Assembly: GCA_028343215.1 (NCBI GenBank)
Contig: JAOLYB010000003.1
Location: 1 to 64,000, forward strand
DNA length: 64,000 bases
Direction of reading: 5' to 3'
DNA from: Candidatus Nitrosopelagicus sp.
Lineage (GTDB): Archaea > Thermoproteota > Nitrososphaeria > Nitrososphaerales > Nitrosopumilaceae
Shown here piece by piece: positions 6,838 to 15,934 of this stretch. The position numbers and the translations under genes were made by a program. Position 1 is the first letter of the stretch, and every line of letters begins with the position of its first letter. The notes beneath the pieces are model-generated. The model was not told the origin of the DNA. It was given only the letters and a program-made list of their open reading frames with translations, and ran no database searches.

Positions 6838-9069
6838 TTGAAGAATTCAATATTTGCCATACTTGCAATTGCAATGTTATTGGTTGTAATTCCTAGTGCG
6901 TATTCTGTTGATAACAGTAAGGTACGATATTACTCTGTTACAGAAGTTACTGAAACAAGTCTAAATCTTGCACTGACAAGTCTTGAAAATCAAGACTTTG
7001 ACACTACTAAAAAATTCATAGAATTTGGTTCAACACACTTTTCAAAGAATTTAGAAAAATTAAGAAATGTTGATGCATCTCTTGCAGATGAGGTTCACAT
7101 ATCATTACTCGATCTTCAAACCAGACAGATTACTTCTGAAAATCTATCTGCGGTATCATCTGAAATAACAAGAATTATTGAAATTTTTGAAGCAATTCCA
7201 GAGGATGTAGAATACAATCCAAATATCACAGTTTCATTATTGATTATAGTTGATGAACAATATGAAAATTTTGAAACTAACGAAGATGAATTTTCTTATC
7301 AAATAGCTGTGGGATTCATGGAGAGGGCCAATCAGATATTTTATTCTGGAACTGATTATGGAGAACGTCAAAAAGTAGAATTAGAATCATTTTTCAACGA
7401 CATGTTTGAAATGGTAAAAAACAAAGATGCATACGCATCAATTGCATCTACTAATATCTGGGTTCAAAGAGATTTGCTTGGAACTGATGTTGTTGGAACT
7501 ATTGGAACAGATAGTAGTAGTTTCTACGTTGTGATAAAAGAACTATACTCTGAATTAATGGTTGAATTAGATAATGGTGATTACAAAAAGGCAGAGCAAT
7601 TAGGAATTGAGGCATACCTTGAAAATTTCGAATATTTAGAGCCTGAGATTGAAGTTGCAGATGCAGAATTATTATATCAATTAGAATGGGATATGCGTGA
7701 AGAATTACGTACGAAGATCAAAAATTATGAAGACCCATCTGTAATCAAATCGTTTTTGCTTGATTCAATTATTCCTAGATTGGATACTGCAGAAGCTAAA
7801 GTTGCAGATTTGAGAGCATCTGGTGTAATAATTGCAGAAGCATTTGCAAATAAAGAAACAAAACCAATGGGCTCTGCATCTGAAGGTCAAAAAGCTGAAG
7901 TTCGAGATGAGATTGATTTCATCCGTGAACAATTGATGGCAACCGAAATTTTTTACGAGTTAGGTGATACGCAAGCCGCATACGCAAGCGCAAGAACCGC
8001 ATACTTGGACAGTTATGAATATGTTGAAATTCCATTAAGAGCAATTGCTCCTGATTTTACTTTTGAAGTTGAGTATCAGTTTGCAACATTAAGAAATCAA
8101 ATTAACGATGGTGCACCAATCGAAGACATTTCTACTACAATTATTTCCCTTGAACGTTCTCTAGATGAATCTGAACGTCTTGTTTCTGGAACCGGAACAA
8201 TTGCGCCAATGATTGCATTCGTCTCTTCTTTTGCTATAATCTTTAGAGAAGGATTGGAATCTGTTTTGATTTTAGGTGCCATAATTACATATCTTGAAGC
8301 ATCAAGAAATCATAAATTCAAAAAATATGTGCATTATGGAGTAGGACTTGCAATCGGTGCCACAGCTGTAACTTGGTTTGTTGCATCTTATCTTATAGAA
8401 ATCTCGGGTGCTAACCGAGAATTAATTGAGGCGATAGCTGCATTATCTGCAACAGCGGTTCTGTTCTATGTGAGCTTCTGGATACTGAATAAGATTGAAC
8501 ATAAACGATGGATGGAGTTTGTAAAGGCAAAAGTTTTCCAGGCGTCTGCTGCCGGAGGTACATCCGTGTTCATAATGCTGTCATTTTTCACTGTTTACAG
8601 AGAAGGATTTGAAACTGTTCTGTTCTATCAAGCGATGTTTTCATTTGCTAAATACATGGAATTGTATGTTGGATTAGGATTCATTACAGGTATCATTTCA
8701 CTACTTGGAATATACTTTGGATTTAGAAAACTTGGAAAACGTCTACCTCTACGTGCATTATTTGGATTAACAATGGGTATTGGTGCTTACTTGTCAATTG
8801 CATTCTTAGGAAATGCAATACGAGAGTTCCAGGTATTAGATTACATCCCATACACTAGCATGCTTGGTACTATCCCAAGATTAGACATCAACGTTGCAAC
8901 AATGACTGGAATTTATCCAACACTTGAGACAACTGTAGGCCAAATCGTCTTGCTATCGGTATATCTTGTAGCATCTCTCTATGTGCTTGTTCTAAGACCA
9001 AAGAGACAAAAAGCCCTCGCTTCAATGAGAAAATCGAGAGCCGAAGTAAATGAGCAACAGACGAATTAG
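6838..9069 (+). CDS. FTR1-family iron permease with large extracellular N-terminal region
   Basis: 743 residues, read from TTG 6838. A signal peptide (AILAIAMLLVVIPSAYS) is followed by about 430 residues of helical extracellular sequence, then about seven membrane spans. Both FTR1 iron-exchange motifs are present: REGLE at 470-474 and REGFE at 588-592. The extracellular part repeats an AYL(D/E)x(F/Y)E(Y)-type unit at about 258 and 387, known from the N-terminus of bacterial FTR1/EfeU-like proteins. It should import ferric or ferrous iron across the membrane. The stop overlaps the next gene by 20 nt, indicating coupling. Substrate metal is inferred from the family. Confidence 0.88.
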   Translation: MKNSIFAILAIAMLLVVIPSAYSVDNSKVRYYSVTEVTETSLNLALTSLENQDFDTTKKFIEFGSTHFSKNLEKLRNVDASLADEVHISLLDLQTRQITSENLSAVSSEITRIIEIFEAIPEDVEYNPNITVSLLIIVDEQYENFETNEDEFSYQIAVGFMERANQIFYSGTDYGERQKVELESFFNDMFEMVKNKDAYASIASTNIWVQRDLLGTDVVGTIGTDSSSFYVVIKELYSELMVELDNGDYKKAEQLGIEAYLENFEYLEPEIEVADAELLYQLEWDMREELRTKIKNYEDPSVIKSFLLDSIIPRLDTAEAKVADLRASGVIIAEAFANKETKPMGSASEGQKAEVRDEIDFIREQLMATEIFYELGDTQAAYASARTAYLDSYEYVEIPLRAIAPDFTFEVEYQFATLRNQINDGAPIEDISTTIISLERSLDESERLVSGTGTIAPMIAFVSSFAIIFREGLESVLILGAIITYLEASRNHKFKKYVHYGVGLAIGATAVTWFVASYLIEISGANRELIEAIAALSATAVLFYVSFWILNKIEHKRWMEFVKAKVFQASAAGGTSVFIMLSFFTVYREGFETVLFYQAMFSFAKYMELYVGLGFITGIISLLGIYFGFRKLGKRLPLRALFGLTMGIGAYLSIAFLGNAIREFQVLDYIPYTSMLGTIPRLDINVATMTGIYPTLETTVGQIVLLSVYLVASLYVLVLRPKRQKALASMRKSRAEVNEQQTN

Positions 9070-11170
9070 AATTGGTATTGATGTAGGCGGGACATTTACA
9101 AAAGCTATAGCGTTAGATATTGTATCTGGAGAAATTCTTTCTACTTCTACAATTCCAACAACGCATACAGCCGAACGTGGAGTATCTGCAGGTATCGTCT
9201 CTGTGTTATCAGACTTGTTAAAAGAATCTCACATTGAATTAGATGAAATTGAAATTATAGCTCATAGTACTACTCAGGCAATTAATGCATTGTTAGAATC
9301 TGATACTGCTAAAGTTGGAATTGTTGCAATGGGGGTCGGTCCTGAAAAAAGTGATGTCATAAAACGTACAAACCTGCGCGATGCACAAATTAACCATGAA
9401 AATGATATCAAATCGTCTCATCGATTTCTTGATACTTCTCATCTGATTACAGATTCTGAAGTATCCACTGCAATTAAGGAGCTAAAAGATGAAGGTGCTA
9501 AAGTGATAGTGGCGACTGAGGCGTTTGGTGTGGATGATCCTTCAAATGAAGAATTTATCATGGAACATGCTACAAAACAACAAGTCCCATCTACCGCATC
9601 ACATGAAATTTCTGGAATTTATGGTCTCGAGATTAGAACCTTAACTGCAGCAATCAATGCTAGCGTATTACCCAAAACCGTTCAGGTAGGTAACTTTGTA
9701 GAAGAAGCAATTCGTGAAACTGGTGTAACTGCTCCATTAATGATAATGAAAGGTGATGGTGGTGTTACAAGCATGGATACATTTCGTACAAAGCCAATCT
9801 TGACTGTTCTTTCTGGTCCTGCCGCAAGTGTTGCAGGTGCATTACTATATCTAAAAATCACAAACGGAATTTTTGTTGAAGTTGGCGGAACAAGTACCAA
9901 CATTTGTATCATAAAAAATGGCAAACCTGAGATTCGTTATGTTACAATAAAGAATCATCCTACTTGCATTAGGTCAATGGATGTTCGAGTACTTGGTGTT
10001 GCAGGTGGAAGTATGGTGCAAGTAAAATCAAATATTGTTGCAGGTGTTGGACCACGTAGTGCCCACATTGCTGGTTTGAAATATTCTTGTTATGCACCAA
10101 TGGATGATTTATCAACTGGTGAAATTATTTTTGTTAAACCAAAACCAAACGATATTGAAGAATATGTTGCCATAAAATGTAAAAATGAAACGTATGCAAT
10201 AACAAATACTTGTGCTGCAAATGCACTAGGTAGAATACCTGAAGGTGATTACTCTTACTCTGATCCTGCAACTGCAAAGCTTGCGTTAGAAATTTTAGGT
10301 AAAAAATTAGGCGTCTCTGGCTCACAAGTTGCATTATCTATACTTCAAAACGCTTCATTTGATATCACAAATGAAATTACAAAAATCATAAAAGAGTTTG
10401 AACTTCAAAAATCAAAAGTCAAACTTATTGGTGGAGGCGGTGGTGCATCTGTTCTTGCACCTTTTGTTGCAGAACAACTACAATTACAATACGATAAAGC
10501 TGATTATGCTGAAGTTATCTCTTCAATCGGTGTTGCATCATCAATGATGCAAGAACAACTTGAAGAAACTGTTGTAAATCCAAATCCTGAACAAATATCA
10601 AAACTTCATAAAAAAATTCATGACATACTTATTGAAAAAGGATCAACTCCAGAATCTATCTCTGTTGACAGTGTATACATTCCGGAAAAATCGTTGTTAC
10701 GTGTAACTGCATTTGGAAATGTTGAATTAGATAATGGTATGACAGCTAAAAATATTTTTGATAAAGATGATGCAATGGAACGTGCACTTGAAATTTCTGG
10801 TATGCCTAAAGATAAAATTAATCTTGAATTTGAAACTGATCATTATTTTGTATTTGCTGGAAAAATTACAACAAAAAAATTGATGATTAAAAAAACTATA
10901 CAGCCTGTAATTGTCATTGATAAGTATGGTCGGGAAAAACTCAATCTTAGTAATGCAAAACTAATAGATGGTGATATTTCTCAAATCACATCTGGACTAA
11001 ACAAATCTCTATCATCTGACTCTGATATTTCTCCGCAAGTTTATCTTCTAAATGAATTGAAATTAGTTGATTTTTCGGGACTTACATCAAAGTCTCACAT
11101 AATTGATGCAATCAAAAAAGAATTGAATCCGTCCTCTCAGGCCTGTGTAATTGTAGAAGCCAAAAAATAG
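9050..11170 (+). CDS. HyuA-like hydantoinase/oxoprolinase family ATPase
   Basis: 706 residues. The N-terminal GIDVGGTFTKA (about 8-18) is the phosphate-binding loop of the hydantoinase A/oxoprolinase/acetone-carboxylase family, followed by a second ATPase-type loop EVGGTSTN (about 281-288) and a GGGGGAS segment near 461-467. The family cleaves cyclic amides or carboxylates substrates at the cost of ATP, usually with a HyuB subunit; none is seen here. The gene starts inside the FTR1 frame (20-nt overlap), so it is likely translated with the permease. Any role in metal-ligand processing is only inferred from this position. Confidence 0.8.
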   Translation: MSNRRIRIGIDVGGTFTKAIALDIVSGEILSTSTIPTTHTAERGVSAGIVSVLSDLLKESHIELDEIEIIAHSTTQAINALLESDTAKVGIVAMGVGPEKSDVIKRTNLRDAQINHENDIKSSHRFLDTSHLITDSEVSTAIKELKDEGAKVIVATEAFGVDDPSNEEFIMEHATKQQVPSTASHEISGIYGLEIRTLTAAINASVLPKTVQVGNFVEEAIRETGVTAPLMIMKGDGGVTSMDTFRTKPILTVLSGPAASVAGALLYLKITNGIFVEVGGTSTNICIIKNGKPEIRYVTIKNHPTCIRSMDVRVLGVAGGSMVQVKSNIVAGVGPRSAHIAGLKYSCYAPMDDLSTGEIIFVKPKPNDIEEYVAIKCKNETYAITNTCAANALGRIPEGDYSYSDPATAKLALEILGKKLGVSGSQVALSILQNASFDITNEITKIIKEFELQKSKVKLIGGGGGASVLAPFVAEQLQLQYDKADYAEVISSIGVASSMMQEQLEETVVNPNPEQISKLHKKIHDILIEKGSTPESISVDSVYIPEKSLLRVTAFGNVELDNGMTAKNIFDKDDAMERALEISGMPKDKINLEFETDHYFVFAGKITTKKLMIKKTIQPVIVIDKYGREKLNLSNAKLIDGDISQITSGLNKSLSSDSDISPQVYLLNELKLVDFSGLTSKSHIIDAIKKELNPSSQACVIVEAKK

Positions 11171-11231
11171 TCCTTCTTAAGCAAGTTGTAAATTCTAAGA
11201 CTCTAGAATAAGAATCTGCATTCAGGTTTAG

Positions 11232-11240
11232 TATTATATA
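11232..11240 (+). promoter_or_regulatory. TATA box of the large repeat protein
   Basis: TATTATATA centred 27 nt before GTG 11263. It supports a leaderless transcript and the GTG start, and gives this gene its own promoter separate from the FTR1-HyuA pair. Confidence 0.6.
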
Positions 11241-11262
11241 CGAAATCAATAACGAATTTTTC

Positions 11263-14200
11263 GTGAACAAGTTAATTTTACTAGCACCATTGATGGCACT
11301 TCTATTAGTTCCAATGGTAGCAGATGCAGAAGCAGCACTCGGAGATGAGTGGAGTAAAATTAAAGCAACTCTTGGTAATGCATACAAAGCAGAAACTACT
11401 GATGAATCACTAAAACTTCTAGCAGACGCACGTGGAGTTTACATGAGTGAATTTGCAAGTACTGCAAAAACACATGATCCTGATACTCATGCAGTAGTCA
11501 TGGAATGTTATGACAAAGCAAAACAAAATTATCAAGATGGTGATAACAAACAAGCAAAACTATGGATTCAATGCCAAGAAAAATCAATTTACACACTTGG
11601 TATAGTAATGATGGAAGTTTCCGTAGCAAATGATGATGCAAAACAATATCTAAAATGGGCAGATATTGTTAAGACTAAATTCAAAGTTGAAGCAAAAGAC
11701 CCAGCAACACTAGCACTACTCACCGCAATTGAAAATGACGGTTCCAAATTAGGATTATACTCTGATGTAATCAGAGAAAACATGTTAGATATTTTCGAAT
11801 TAAAAACAGTTGAAGAATTAGAAGAGGCACTTATCAAATATAATGAAGATGACACATATTCTGCAAAGAAATATGCATATGAAGGATTATACTATTACAG
11901 AACACTCGACCCATATGTCACCGACTCAATAGGTGCAGCAAAAGCCAATGAACTATACGGATTAATGGAAAAAGCAATGGACATTTCCGACTCTGCAAAT
12001 GATGGAGTATCTGTTGCAGACTTGACAGCACAAATGAAAGATACCAAGAAACAAGTAGAGAAAATTGTTATGGAGCACAACGGAATTGCTGGTACTCCTG
12101 AAGCACTTGCACTAGCAGGTATCTCTGATAGATTACACTTAGTTAAAGTAGAATATGTTGACGCAATTGACGGCACAGGCACTATCATTAATGATATGGA
12201 ATATGCTGAAACTGTAGCCTTTGCACACGGTGGAGTTGAAATCGCTGAAGAAAACGCTGAAGTATTAAAATCACTTGGAGCAAGTGACTTTGCCAAATTA
12301 CAATCACAATTAGCAAGTATTGCCTCTGATGTAGACAACAAAGTAAAAATTTCAACAGTTCTAAAACAGGCTGATGAAGCAACCTTAACTGTAAAGAACC
12401 TACAAGCAAACGCAGGTGAAGGTGGATCAAACCTTGGTGGTTACTTTGACACTATTGATAGATTATTGATTACAGCACAAGCAGCATATGAAAATGGTGA
12501 TGCTGAATTAGCACACGAACTAGTCGGCACCGCATACCTGGACAACTATGAATTCTTAGAGGCTCCAATTGGAGAATACAACACTTTCTTAATGAAAGAA
12601 ATTGAAAATGAAATGAGAGAGAATTTAAGAAACATGATTGAATCTGGTTCATCTGCTACCTTAGTTCAAGCACAAATCCAAAAAATCACTACTGACCTTG
12701 ATACTGCACAAGACTTAGTTACATCTGGCTCACCAGCTGCTGAAGATGTAGTAAAACTTGGTGAACAATGGGCCAAAGTAAAGAAAACACTCGGTAATGC
12801 ATACAAAGCAGAAACTACTGATGAATCACTAGCACTTCTAGCAGATGCTGAAGCAATTTACAATAAACACTTTGCAAGTGCAGCACAAATGCACGATAGA
12901 GCAACTCACAACGTAATTATGGAATGTTATGATAAAGCAGAACAAAATTACAAAGATGGCGATAACAAACAAGCAAAACTATGGATTCAATGCCAAGAAA
13001 AATCAATTTACACACTTGGTATGGTCATGATGGAAGATTCCGTAGCAAATGATGATGCAAAACAATATCTAAAATGGGTAGATATTGTTAAAACAAAATT
13101 CAAAGTCGCTGACAAAGACCCAGCAACACTAGCACTACTCACAGCAATTGAAAATGACCCATCAAAACTCAGACTATACTCCGGTGTAGTTAAAGATAAC
13201 ATGTTAGATATTTTCGAATTAAAAACAGTTGAAGAATTAGAAGAGGCACTTATCAAATATAATGAAGATGACACATATTCTGCAAAGAAATATGCATATG
13301 AAGGATTATACTATTACAGAACACTCGACCCATATGTCACCGACTCAATAGGTGCAGCAAAAGCCAATGAACTATACGGATTAATGGAAAAAGCAATGGA
13401 CATTTCCGACTCTGCAAATGATGGAGTATCTGTTGCAGACTTGACAGCACAAATGAAAGACACCAAGAAACAAGTAGAGAAAATTGTTATGGAGCACAAC
13501 GGTATTGATGGTACTCCTGAAGCACTTGCACTAGCAGGTATCTCTGATAGATTACACTTAGTTAAAGTAGAATATGTTGACGCAATTGACGGCACAGGCA
13601 CCATCATCAATGATATGGAATATGCTGAAACTGTAGCCTTTGCACACGGTGGAGTTGAAATCGCTGAAGAAAACGCTGAAGTATTAAAAGAACTTGGAGC
13701 AAGTGACTTTGCCAAATTACAATCACAATTATCATCCATAGCATCTGATGTGGACAACAAGAAAGCAATATCCACAGTTCTAAAACAGGCTGATGAAGCA
13801 ACCTTAACTGTAAAGAATCTACAAGCAAACGCAGGTGAAGGTGGAGCAAACCTTGGTGGATACTTTGACACTATTGATAGATTATTGATTACAGCACAAG
13901 CAGCATATGCAAACGGCGATGCTGACTTGGCACATGAACTAGTCGGCACCGCATACTTGGACAACTATGAATTCCTAGAAGCACCAATTGGCGCAGTTGA
14001 CAGTAAATTAATGAAAACTATTGAAGATGATATGAGAGAGAACTTGAGAAACATGATTACATCTGGTTCTTCTTACAACGATGTTGAATCTCACATCCTA
14101 ATGATTAACAATGACTTAAAGACAGCACAAGCAGCAATTGCTAGTGGTCCTGCTCCAAAGGCAGCCGCAGCAGCACCTGCACCAACTCCTGCACCAGCAG

Positions 14201-14607
14201 CAGAAGAAACACAACAAGTAAAACTTGAAGAAGGTGGCGGATGTCTAATCGCAACTGCAGCATTTGGTTCTGAAATGGCACCACAAGTTCAATTCTTAAG
14301 AGAAATTAGAGATAACACCGTAATGTCTACACAATCCGGTACAGCATTCATGACAGGATTCAACCAATTCTATTACTCATTCTCACCAGCAGTTGCTGAC
14401 TTAGAAAGAGAAAGCCCAGTCTTCAAAGAAGCAGTCAAAGTAACACTAACTCCAATGTTAACATCACTAACACTACTCAACTATGTTCAAGTTGACACTG
14501 AAGAAGAAATGTTAGGTTATGGAATTAGCATAATCCTACTAAACGTTGGAATGTACTTTGTAGCACCGGCAGCAGCAATCGTTGCAATCAAAAAACGCTT
14601 CTTTTAA
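11263..14607 (+). CDS. Exported tandem-repeat protein with FTR1-type helical units and CFI-box C-terminus
   Basis: 1,114 residues from GTG 11263. A signal peptide (LILLAPLMALLLVPMVADA) precedes two copies of a 473-residue helical unit (about 26-498 and 499-965), each ending in AYLDNYEFLEAPIG, the same motif as in the FTR1 permease extracellular part. An Ala/Pro linker (APAPTPAPAAEE) leads to a GGGCLIATAAFGSEMAPQV segment near 1,000, characteristic of the CFI-box C-terminal domain, and a final membrane span with KKRFF tail. It is therefore an anchored surface protein. It lies directly downstream of the permease and HyuA genes and may collect iron for the permease; this is inference. Confidence 0.85.
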   Translation: MNKLILLAPLMALLLVPMVADAEAALGDEWSKIKATLGNAYKAETTDESLKLLADARGVYMSEFASTAKTHDPDTHAVVMECYDKAKQNYQDGDNKQAKLWIQCQEKSIYTLGIVMMEVSVANDDAKQYLKWADIVKTKFKVEAKDPATLALLTAIENDGSKLGLYSDVIRENMLDIFELKTVEELEEALIKYNEDDTYSAKKYAYEGLYYYRTLDPYVTDSIGAAKANELYGLMEKAMDISDSANDGVSVADLTAQMKDTKKQVEKIVMEHNGIAGTPEALALAGISDRLHLVKVEYVDAIDGTGTIINDMEYAETVAFAHGGVEIAEENAEVLKSLGASDFAKLQSQLASIASDVDNKVKISTVLKQADEATLTVKNLQANAGEGGSNLGGYFDTIDRLLITAQAAYENGDAELAHELVGTAYLDNYEFLEAPIGEYNTFLMKEIENEMRENLRNMIESGSSATLVQAQIQKITTDLDTAQDLVTSGSPAAEDVVKLGEQWAKVKKTLGNAYKAETTDESLALLADAEAIYNKHFASAAQMHDRATHNVIMECYDKAEQNYKDGDNKQAKLWIQCQEKSIYTLGMVMMEDSVANDDAKQYLKWVDIVKTKFKVADKDPATLALLTAIENDPSKLRLYSGVVKDNMLDIFELKTVEELEEALIKYNEDDTYSAKKYAYEGLYYYRTLDPYVTDSIGAAKANELYGLMEKAMDISDSANDGVSVADLTAQMKDTKKQVEKIVMEHNGIDGTPEALALAGISDRLHLVKVEYVDAIDGTGTIINDMEYAETVAFAHGGVEIAEENAEVLKELGASDFAKLQSQLSSIASDVDNKKAISTVLKQADEATLTVKNLQANAGEGGANLGGYFDTIDRLLITAQAAYANGDADLAHELVGTAYLDNYEFLEAPIGAVDSKLMKTIEDDMRENLRNMITSGSSYNDVESHILMINNDLKTAQAAIASGPAPKAAAAAPAPTPAPAAEETQQVKLEEGGGCLIATAAFGSEMAPQVQFLREIRDNTVMSTQSGTAFMTGFNQFYYSFSPAVADLERESPVFKEAVKVTLTPMLTSLTLLNYVQVDTEEEMLGYGISIILLNVGMYFVAPAAAIVAIKKRFF
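11338..12756. repeat. Copy A of 1,419-bp in-gene tandem duplication
   Basis: First unit of a 473-codon duplication in the surface protein gene. Copies align without frame loss at an offset of 1,419 bp. Bases 11779-12041 are identical to 13198-13460 (263 bp), while flanking parts differ at many sites. Confidence 0.9.
12757..14154. repeat. Copy B of 1,419-bp in-gene tandem duplication
   Basis: Second unit. It begins at the codon for the Leu of LGEQWAKVKKTLGNAY and fades into the Ala/Pro-rich linker near 14150. The end is approximate. Confidence 0.85.
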
Positions 14608-14655
14608 TTCTAAAAATTAGCGCCAGATTTTTTAATCTTAAAAACAATACAGAGC

Positions 14656-14880
14656 ATGGATTCCTGTAGTCTGGATGCGATATTACTTCCATCAATGTTT
14701 GCAATAAAGAATAAAATTATTGGAACACCTTGTTATGAAGATCCATCTTGTATTGGATATACGATCGTTGTATCCATCGGATTATCATATACAATATATC
14801 GTGTTTTAACAAGAAATATGAGTAAAAAAGGACGACGCGAGGCTCTTTTCAAGTTCTTTTTCAGAGACGCCAAAAATTAA
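14656..14880 (+). CDS. Small single-span membrane protein
   Basis: 74 residues, with a hydrophobic segment YTIVVSIGLSYTIYRVL at about 35-51 and a very basic tail (MSKKGRREALFKFFFRDAKN). Two Cys in the N-terminal half (DSCSL and TPCYEDPSC) might form a disulfide outside the membrane. No family recognised. Starts 48 nt after the surface protein gene, next to an AT-rich TTTTTTAATC element. Confidence 0.6.
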   Translation: MDSCSLDAILLPSMFAIKNKIIGTPCYEDPSCIGYTIVVSIGLSYTIYRVLTRNMSKKGRREALFKFFFRDAKN

Positions 14881-14904
14881 ATACACACAAGATAGACGTC
14901 ATTC

Positions 14905-15276
14905 ATGCCTGAGTTTATCGAAGAAGAGACTGGAAGACGTCTTTATCATGAGAATGAAACTACTTTAGATATTGAAAAGGAAATAGCCAAAAAATTTACT
15001 CCAAAAAAAGGTGAGGTAACATCAAGTTACATGCATCGTGATATGGATGAAGAAGAACCATTTGATGTGGACCGAGCAATCGATGCAGATGGTGTCCCTG
15101 TTTTACAGGAGAAATCGAAATTATCTCTTTTTGATGTAGAGTACAAACTTGCCGGTATGAATGTGGTACCCGTCGACAAAAACACAGGTAAAGCTCTAGA
15201 CGAAAAACAAGTTGAAACCTTGCGAAAACAATTAATGAAAAATTGGCAATTCGTGGATGAGGATGAAGATGAGTAG
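14905..15276 (+). CDS. Hypothetical acidic protein
   Basis: 123 residues, strongly acidic (MDEEEPFDVDRAIDADG; C-terminus FVDEDEDE), no Cys, no membrane segment. The middle reads LFDVEYKLAGMNVVPVDKNT. No family recognised. The last 8 nt overlap the start of the 38-residue gene at 15269, suggesting translational coupling. Confidence 0.65.
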   Translation: MPEFIEEETGRRLYHENETTLDIEKEIAKKFTPKKGEVTSSYMHRDMDEEEPFDVDRAIDADGVPVLQEKSKLSLFDVEYKLAGMNVVPVDKNTGKALDEKQVETLRKQLMKNWQFVDEDEDE

Positions 15277-15385
15277 CGTCTGTGAAGATTTAGAAGCAAT
15301 CCAACAACAAATGCTTGCAAATGTAATTGCAAAAATGAGAAGAGAATCTAAAGCCAAAAAAGAAAAATTAATCGCTGTTCAGTAA
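15269..15385 (+). CDS. 38-residue basic coiled protein
   Basis: Starts at ATG 15269 inside the end of the previous gene and stops at TAA 15385. Product is helical and basic toward the end (VIAKMRRESKAKKEKLIAVQ). The 8-nt overlap with a gene of good coding character is the main support. Function unknown. Confidence 0.5.
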   Translation: MSSVCEDLEAIQQQMLANVIAKMRRESKAKKEKLIAVQ

Positions 15386-15393
15386 TACTTTAC

Positions 15394-15402
15394 TTTTTAT
15401 TA
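15394..15402 (+). promoter_or_regulatory. TATA box upstream of structured RNA
   Basis: TTTTTATTA centred near 15398, 25-26 nt before the first base of the closing stem at 15424. No start codon follows at leaderless distance, so it points to a non-coding transcript. Confidence 0.45.
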
Positions 15403-15423
15403 GAGAAACGATCAAATCAATTC

Positions 15424-15499
15424 AGTGGGGGGCAACTCTGCTTAAAATCCAATACGCGTTAACTCCTGCGTAAACGGCAGATGCCATTCTGTCCTCACT
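15424..15499 (+). ncRNA. Candidate structured small RNA
   Basis: A 7-bp closing stem (AGTGGGG 15424-15430 with CCTCACT 15493-15499, one G-U) encloses GGCA/TGCC, TCTGC/GCAGA and TACGC/GCGTA helices that stack into one long hairpin. This is far more pairing than the surrounding AT-rich DNA. The region has its own TATA box, while the next gene has another TATA-like element after the structure, so it is unlikely to be that gene's leader. No known family recognised. Confidence 0.5.
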
Positions 15500-15532
15500 A
15501 TAATTATTATACTCAAAGTTTCTAGATACGTT

Positions 15533-15934
15533 ATGGAAGATTCAGTCTATGATCCAAGATGTAAAGAAATTCAACATCATGATGGTGTTAGATTTGCGGC
15601 AATCATTAATCATGCTGGTGAAAAAATTGCTGGAGGTTTCACTGATGGTGTTACTCCATATGAAGGAGATGAAACAAAGTTAAATGACTTTTACAAATTT
15701 GCACTAACCGTATCATTAAGAACTGATGAACTAAAATATTCACTTGGTGCGCTAAACTACATTGCATCCAGACGTGATAAAGTAATTTTAATCAGTTTCC
15801 CATTCCCCGTTACGACAAACATACTTTTGATATCTGCTGAACCTGGTCTTGATATTGAAAAACTAGCTGAAAATGTTGTTAAAATTTTCTCAGATGATTC
15901 ATCTGGATTTACAAAGACGCTTGCTGACGACTAG
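15533..15934 (+). CDS. Hypothetical protein, possible roadblock-like fold
   Basis: 133 residues with alternating strands and helices: GVRFAAIINHAGEKIAGG near 18-35, then a helix FYKFALTVSLRTDELKYSLG, DKVILISFPFPVTTNILLISA and a terminal helix LAENVVKIF. The 'regulator-like' pattern G(V)RFAA(I)(I)N..G is reminiscent of small roadblock/LC7-type or receiver-like folds, but this is not certain. A TATA-like ATTATTATAC lies about 25 nt before the ATG. Tail-to-tail with the nitroreductase gene (4-nt overlap). Confidence 0.65.
   Translation: MEDSVYDPRCKEIQHHDGVRFAAIINHAGEKIAGGFTDGVTPYEGDETKLNDFYKFALTVSLRTDELKYSLGALNYIASRRDKVILISFPFPVTTNILLISAEPGLDIEKLAENVVKIFSDDSSGFTKTLADD

Noticed and set aside
11589..13964. 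Long antisense frames (88-216 codons) opposite the repeat surface protein
   Set aside because: They repeat at the 1,419-bp offset and reflect the codon use of the sense gene; Ser/Ala-rich products without domains.
15424..15499. tRNA gene, possibly with intron
   Set aside because: No T-loop GTTCRANNC, no 7-bp acceptor with CCA-side pairing pattern, and no anticodon arm.
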